The position numbers and the translations under genes are program-made. A stretch of 64,000 nt of DNA, taken from assembly GCA_949358305.1 (NCBI GenBank), contig OX442314.1:19957060-20021059 (forward strand). The letters run 5' to 3'. Below, piece after piece: positions 60,301 to 64,000 of this stretch. Numbering within the stretch: position 1 is the first letter of the stretch; each line of letters begins with the position of its first letter. The DNA comes from Strigamia acuminata. Its lineage: Eukaryota; Arthropoda; Chilopoda; Geophilomorpha; Linotaeniidae. The notes beneath the pieces are model-generated. The model saw only the letters and a list, made by a program, of their open reading frames with translations, was not told the DNA's origin and ran no database searches.

Positions 60301-62032
60301 GGCAAAGGATGTGGCGCAAGCAACGGAATCAGATAATGACCTGAAGGTGGTGACGGCAGCAATGAGAACGGGTGACAAATCACGTTTGCAAGAGGCCCCA
60401 GCTTTAAAATTCTTTTTGGAGAATTATGACGAATTTAGTCTGGTCCTGGGTGTCCTTCTGTGGGGGCAGAGAGTTGTAATACCGAAAGAGTTGCGTCCCC
60501 AGATGCTGAAGTTGCTGCACGAGGGCCACCCCGGCATTGTGGCGATGAAAAAGAGGGCACGGAGCGTCGTATGGTGGGTGGGAATGTCGGCGGACATTGA
60601 TACTTTTGCTCAGCGGTGCGAATTATGCGCACAGAATAGGACGACACCCCCGCGACTTACTTCAGTTTCATGGCCAAAAGCGGAAGCGCCTTGGCTCCGT
60701 GTCCACATTGACTATGCCGGCCCGATTTTGGCACACATGGTCCTGATCCTGGCAGATGCTTATTCGGGCTGGATCGAGGCCCATGCGACCAAGACCGCCA
60801 CTTCCTCATCAACGATTTGGATACTTCGCCGCATATTTAGTACTTTTGGGATTCCACATGTGGTTGTAAGTGATAATGGACCCCAGTTTGCGTCATCGGA
60901 ATTTGAGCAGTTTTTGATGAAGAATGGGATTATTCACATCTTTTCACCCCCATACCATCCGGCCAGCAATGGTTTAGCAGAAAGGGCCGTGCGTTGGGTC
61001 AAGGAAAAGCTGGTCAAATTTCAAACTGGGAATATCGAGCTGAGGTTACTGCGGCTGTCCTTGTTTCAACATACGAATTTTAGAGGCAAGGGCGATAAGT
61101 CTCCGGCAATGGCCTTTATGGGGCGGCAACTTTTTACCCATATTGATCTGGTCAAGCCAAGGACGGTCGAATGGGAGCCCAGAGGTGCAAGTCTCGAGAG
61201 AGTTTTTGAATTGGGTCAGGCGGTTTGGTGGAAAACTTTTCCGGCGATGAAACCGCCGTGGAAGGCTGGAGTGGTCATCGAGCGTAGAGGTGATGTGGTG
61301 TACGTGGTCAAGGATGTAGAGTCGGCTAAAGAGATGGTCAGACACATTAATCATTTGCGAAGACGAGAAGTGACAGATACGATCGGGGCAGGAATGCCAC
61401 GAAATACCACAACATTCCCGACGGTAACGCCGGAAACCCAAACCCCGCTAATTTTACCTACTATTTACAGAAGATTGGCGAAGCCAGCACCTCCACTTGC
61501 AGTTAGGCCAATAATTCCGCCGGTTGCGGATCCTCAACCACTTGAAATTGCAGCCGTGCCACCAATGGAGGGGGCACCGTTACCTGAGTTGGTTGTGGAT
61601 ATTGCGGGTCTCCCAGCCCAGCCTGCAAGAGATTCGACGCTGCGATTGTCAGCGGTCGGCATGACCCCGCCTGAGATCACAGCAGCTTTGGGAGGGCGAG
61701 TGGTCAGAGTGCCGATTGATCAGCACCCGTTGACTCCGCTCAGATCGGTTGCTCGTGTCACAAGAAATTTAAACCCATTTTATCGTGAAGAGTCGTCTGG
61801 GGAGGAAGAAGTAGACGACGTCCAAGATTTAATTCCAGCTTATCATCGGCCGCTTTCCCAGCCAAGACAGTCCAAGCAAGGAACTAGGGTGGCCGATATG
61901 ATGCGGTTAGAGCCAATACTGGACGAGGCAGAGCCGATCGATGATTTGATGCAGGCAGGAACTTCATCGACAGCGGATCCTGTAATGCAAGACTTACCAA
62001 GCAAGAATGTTACCTTGAGAAGGAAAAGTTAA
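57359..62032 (+). CDS. Gag-pol polyprotein of the gypsy-type element
   Basis: 1557 residues in one frame from ATG 57359 to TAA 62032, with no gag/pol frameshift. In order (approximate residues): gag; zinc knuckle CFRCGGPHYVRDC (254-266, spacing CX2CX3HX4C); aspartic protease LDTGSEKSVI (about 371); reverse transcriptase with YLDDILIA (about 685); RNase H with TDASPYGVGAVLA (about 830); integrase with an HHCC zinc finger (HEGHPG...CELC, about 1055-1090) and D,D,E residues in HIDYAGP, SDNGPQF and GLAERAV; then a proline-rich C-terminal stretch of about 300 residues. The domain order protease-RT-RNase H-integrase defines Ty3/gypsy. No envelope gene or chromodomain is seen. All catalytic residues appear present, so the element may be autonomous. 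Confidence 0.95.
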   Translation: MAQLMLGSLLPFAGSSLQEWISWRETFTMFVALNDVADDKQVPLLLTTVGTITYDRMKRLVAPKLLATMKVEEILEAMDTYYSSVDTPYMARQKLGAKRRLEGESVEKFIAELRVMAQRCNFATKTEVDSAIIDQVIRGTRNTTLVREILLKMPITVSEMTKLAVAHEMAHMAATGTEEPLPVLEVARASSSAVLQLASGLRRAPQRGRGSPGFFRGTQGRAQRGGAAQLSRGGPAAGGGRGLPPMKRDGTPVRCFRCGGPHYVRDCPFEYVQSGPPVTDGLGGTRTSSVWSKKNAVAREVDCQPSFPSEEKVGFTAGAAADDDWKQLRVPVNELHEEEEDFALFQLQASSLKQPPLMVQVKLNNGLFDMQLDTGSEKSVINIADFNTLLVQGLATMQQIRQIGTRLFAYQHQPIEVFGTIQLQVDIAGVRRVADFTIVGRRGPSLLGRDLVHLFGLALMLKAASQRSAMESSSDINEKQLKTIKQIEENKDNSDEVVRKLDEVLKRCMKVFDEELGTYSGEPIELVLRPDATPKFYRPRPVPFPLREAVSLEIDRLVQQGVFKPVAFSAWATPLVTVRKKDGGVRLCGDYRSTVNSSLQPDPYPLPKISDLLASIGRARIFSTLDLKQAYLQVPLSEKSAMIAAVNTIRGLMAVTRLPFGTMPSAGIFQRIMELVLAGVPRIFIYLDDILIATWSMEEHLVILELIFTKLMKKGLRLAREKCLFCKKVLNFLGFRISEEGVEPISSRIEAIVKMKAPHDVKGLRTFLGIVAFYASFVSNLATRAAPLYELLCADVVWLWNERRQKSFDGVKSALTNAPILTFYDLDRPVVVATDASPYGVGAVLAHLDDQLRELPVAYASRSLNRAEVNYAQIDREALSIIFAVKKFHSYLMGRRFTVFTDHKPLLGILGPDKPIPVVISPRMMRWALTLAAYDYTLCYRKGEDNQNADVLSRFPVDPPAREREEYPLFLVDLQREDLLLAKDVAQATESDNDLKVVTAAMRTGDKSRLQEAPALKFFLENYDEFSLVLGVLLWGQRVVIPKELRPQMLKLLHEGHPGIVAMKKRARSVVWWVGMSADIDTFAQRCELCAQNRTTPPRLTSVSWPKAEAPWLRVHIDYAGPILAHMVLILADAYSGWIEAHATKTATSSSTIWILRRIFSTFGIPHVVVSDNGPQFASSEFEQFLMKNGIIHIFSPPYHPASNGLAERAVRWVKEKLVKFQTGNIELRLLRLSLFQHTNFRGKGDKSPAMAFMGRQLFTHIDLVKPRTVEWEPRGASLERVFELGQAVWWKTFPAMKPPWKAGVVIERRGDVVYVVKDVESAKEMVRHINHLRRREVTDTIGAGMPRNTTTFPTVTPETQTPLILPTIYRRLAKPAPPLAVRPIIPPVADPQPLEIAAVPPMEGAPLPELVVDIAGLPAQPARDSTLRLSAVGMTPPEITAALGGRVVRVPIDQHPLTPLRSVARVTRNLNPFYREESSGEEEVDDVQDLIPAYHRPLSQPRQSKQGTRVADMMRLEPILDEAEPIDDLMQAGTSSTADPVMQDLPSKNVTLRRKS

Positions 62033-62142
62033 AGAGACGAAACTTTAAAAAGATTAGTTTTAATTAAAATTAGACAATATTGCAAAATTTAAAATGTATC
62101 GAACGTTACTATAGCATTTACTGTAAATATGAAGTGGGGAGG

Positions 62143-62367
62143 TGTTGTGTAACCTTGACTTCATATATTTAATACCAATAATGGAAAATGTCGGAAACAA
62201 TGTGAATAACTAAGAATCATTTTGTACGAGGCAAATCCGTGTGTAACCTAGCAATAAAGAGAAACAGAACGATGCATTCCATGTTCGTAGCTACAGAGGG
62301 ATGTTGATATACAGAGTCGGAGTCAATTATTCGTAACGAAACCAATTTATTTGGGACATATTCTACA
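62143..62367 (+). repeat. 3' LTR of the gypsy-type element
   Basis: Preceded by the polypurine tract GAAGTGGGGAGG and followed by the target duplication ATTTA. It reads the same as the 5' LTR. Confidence 0.93.
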
Positions 62368-64000
62368 ATTTATATTTTATTCTACTGCAAATTCAGACAC
62401 TTTTTAAACACTTCTGGTTGTTTAAATACTAGTTGATTTGTTTGTCACATAATTCTATTGAATTATGTACAAACTTCACACCTGGTGAAATCACCCTTCA
62501 TCACCCACTGTGAGTTAGACTCCTTTCGGATTATAGCCACAAGGACTTAATCCAAAGTGTGTCCTGCGTATCCAGTTCCTGTAGTGGACCTAGTAGAAGA
62601 CTATGTCCTGAGTATCCACTTCCTATGACCTAGGATTGGATGGATTTAGTTGCCCCGTCATCCCATTGGATCACTGAACAACCATTCTCCTCGCCGAGTA
62701 TATATTCCCTTGCAAAACGGATATAGCTCGCTCTTGTTCTTGTTTTTGTTCTGATACTGATATTTACTTGAGCACATATTATACTTCCCTTCGTTCCGAC
62801 AATCCGTTGAAGAAATACTTGATATTTAGTGTAAGTATCTAGAGTGGGTAGAAGACTCACAGACACACTACCCGCCTCTTCATGCCAACATCCCGTTGTA
62901 GAAATGTAGTAACTAGAGTGAGTAATTCACAGACACATTTAAGTGTAGTATCTAGAGTGGGGTACAACCCACAGACGCACTCCCTCCAGCTTCATGCCAA
63001 CATTCCGTTGTAGAATGCAGAATCTAGAGTGGAGTAAAATTCACAGACGCATTGGTAATGTAGTATCTAGAGTGGAGTATTTATTATTTCACAGACGCAT
63101 TATCAGAGTAATCGACGTGGAGTAATTTCCCGGTTACTCTCCCGCCAGCCAGAACCGAGTGGAGTAATTTCCCGGTTACTCTCCCGCCAGCCAGAACCGA
63201 GTGGAGTAATTTCCCGGCAATGGATAACCTTTCCTGCGAGAAACTCCGGATTCAATTCGTTGTTGGACGATGGAACATTTGAGCAAGTCTTAAATGTTGA
63301 TTGCACTCGGGGCAAAAATAGCTCGGCGCTATTTTAATTTATATTTTACTTTTACAGTTATTTATTCAGCTTTGCTAATATAATATCATGCTAAATTCTA
63401 TTTAATTTACATGAATACTTATTCAAACTATTTCGTCATAATTTAAACCGCGCTTTGTAATTATTATTCGCATAATAATTACAAGTGTGATGATTGCGGA
63501 AAAGTCAACCGCACCTCTCGGATATAACACACCCAAGCCTAACCATTACACACTTTTCAGAACCAACCCAGGAATCATATATACCCATAATAAGACAACA
63601 TCTTTTACGTCCCGACAACAAGACCGATATACATTCTTGTTGTCAGACTGAAAACCGCAAGTGATATTATTTCAGGGCTTTTGTCAACCGATTGTATAGT
63701 TTAACGATAAGTTACTTTAGCCATTTGTAGGCATAGTTCTTATATAGATTCCATTCGAAATAAACTGTCATATGATTTGAGAAATCACAAGCCTCCGTAT
63801 TTTACACTTTTCACACGAGTTCCCGCTTTAATTCACTAGCAATTGTATCTCGTAAAGTCAATCGTCACAACATTGTTACATCTCGCTGTAATTATTATTT
63901 ACAATAATTACTAGCGATGCGATGTGTGACGATGCGGAAAAGTCAACCGCACCTCTCGGATATAATCCACCCAAGCCTAACCATTACACACCCTTTTAGA

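Larger units (their letters stand above)
56957..62367 (+). mobile_element. Complete Ty3/gypsy-type LTR retrotransposon (level 3)
   Basis: A 5411-bp element with 225-bp LTRs (56957-57181 and 62143-62367, TGTTGTGTAACC...TTCTACA) that I could not tell apart by reading. The 5-bp duplication is ATTTA (56952-56956 and 62368-62372). The PBS region starts TGGTATCC at 57183. A purine tract GAAGTGGGGAGG precedes the 3' LTR. It carries one long intact frame. Indistinguishable LTRs and an unbroken frame mean a very recent insertion. Confidence 0.95.
56826..63869. mobile_element. Second LTR (level 2) nested in the first
   Basis: Ends TGTGACG...CGTCACA, with 4-bp duplication ACAT at 56822-56825 and 63870-63873. 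Without the gypsy element inside, the LTR is about 1.63 kb, unusually long. Its right half carries a 42-46-bp tandem repeat (63113-63210, GAGTGGAGTAATTTCCCGG) and several CTAGAGTGG units. The parent retroelement's coding part is not present in this window. Confidence 0.85.
55842..64000. mobile_element. Outer LTR (level 1), interrupted and running off the window
   Basis: Starts TGTGACGGTTACACTGTC at 55842, interrupting the 5' flank of gene B relative to gene A. It is cut at ACAT (56822-56825) by the second LTR and resumes at 63870 with CATTGTTACATCTCGC. That text is continuous in the solo LTR at about 52.27 kb. The right end lies beyond the window. Confidence 0.8.

Noticed and set aside
63103-63315. 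Minus-strand frame with repeated REITPLGSGWRESN
   Set aside because: Product of a 46-bp tandem repeat inside an LTR.

Overview
This is animal (metazoan) DNA, probably from an invertebrate in the arthropod/ecdysozoan range. The genes are AT-rich and split by many short introns of about 50-100 bp with GT/AG borders. They include an L1-family adhesion gene that reads like arthropod neuroglian and a cluster of single-pass receptor guanylyl cyclases. The rest is dominated by DNA transposons and LTR retrotransposons. There is no bacterial-style gene organisation, rRNA or CRISPR. The assignment rests on recognising protein families by eye, so the species is not determined.

Layout, left to right. 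About 2.1-2.6 kb (minus): a two-exon small secreted protein. 3.7-4.5 kb (minus): a decayed Ty1/copia fragment. 4.95-12.05 kb (plus): a neuroglian-like gene with a signal peptide, six Ig domains and five FN3 domains. Its last seven exons (Ig5 to FN3-5) occur twice in tandem, and the first copy carries a nonsense codon and a destroyed splice donor. No transmembrane or cytoplasmic exon was found. 12.1-17.1 kb: gene-free and full of transposon relics with readable target-site duplications. 17.1-17.8 kb (plus): a three-exon small secreted protein followed by a fragment of a second copy. 18.8-55.5 kb (minus): a tandem array of receptor guanylyl cyclase-like genes, with copy B upstream, copy A next, and a third copy (C) reduced to a pseudogene. 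55.8-64 kb: LTR retroelements nested three deep, the innermost being a structurally intact Ty3/gypsy-type element with indistinguishable LTRs.

The most unusual content is the cyclase array. Both A and B can be spliced in frame from a signal-peptide exon through a roughly 530-residue N-terminal region I do not recognise, then an ANF-receptor-type ligand-binding domain, a cysteine-rich region, two EGF-like repeats, one membrane span, a kinase-homology domain, a cyclase domain and an acidic repeated tail. In both copies the cyclase domain keeps the two metal-binding Asp and the guanine-selecting Glu and Cys. It lacks the catalytic Asn and Arg of the usual N-T-A-S-R motif, which suggests a pseudo-cyclase or one half of a heterodimer. 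Because A and B are close paralogues, each serves as the empty site for insertions in the other. That dates several transposon insertions to after the duplication.
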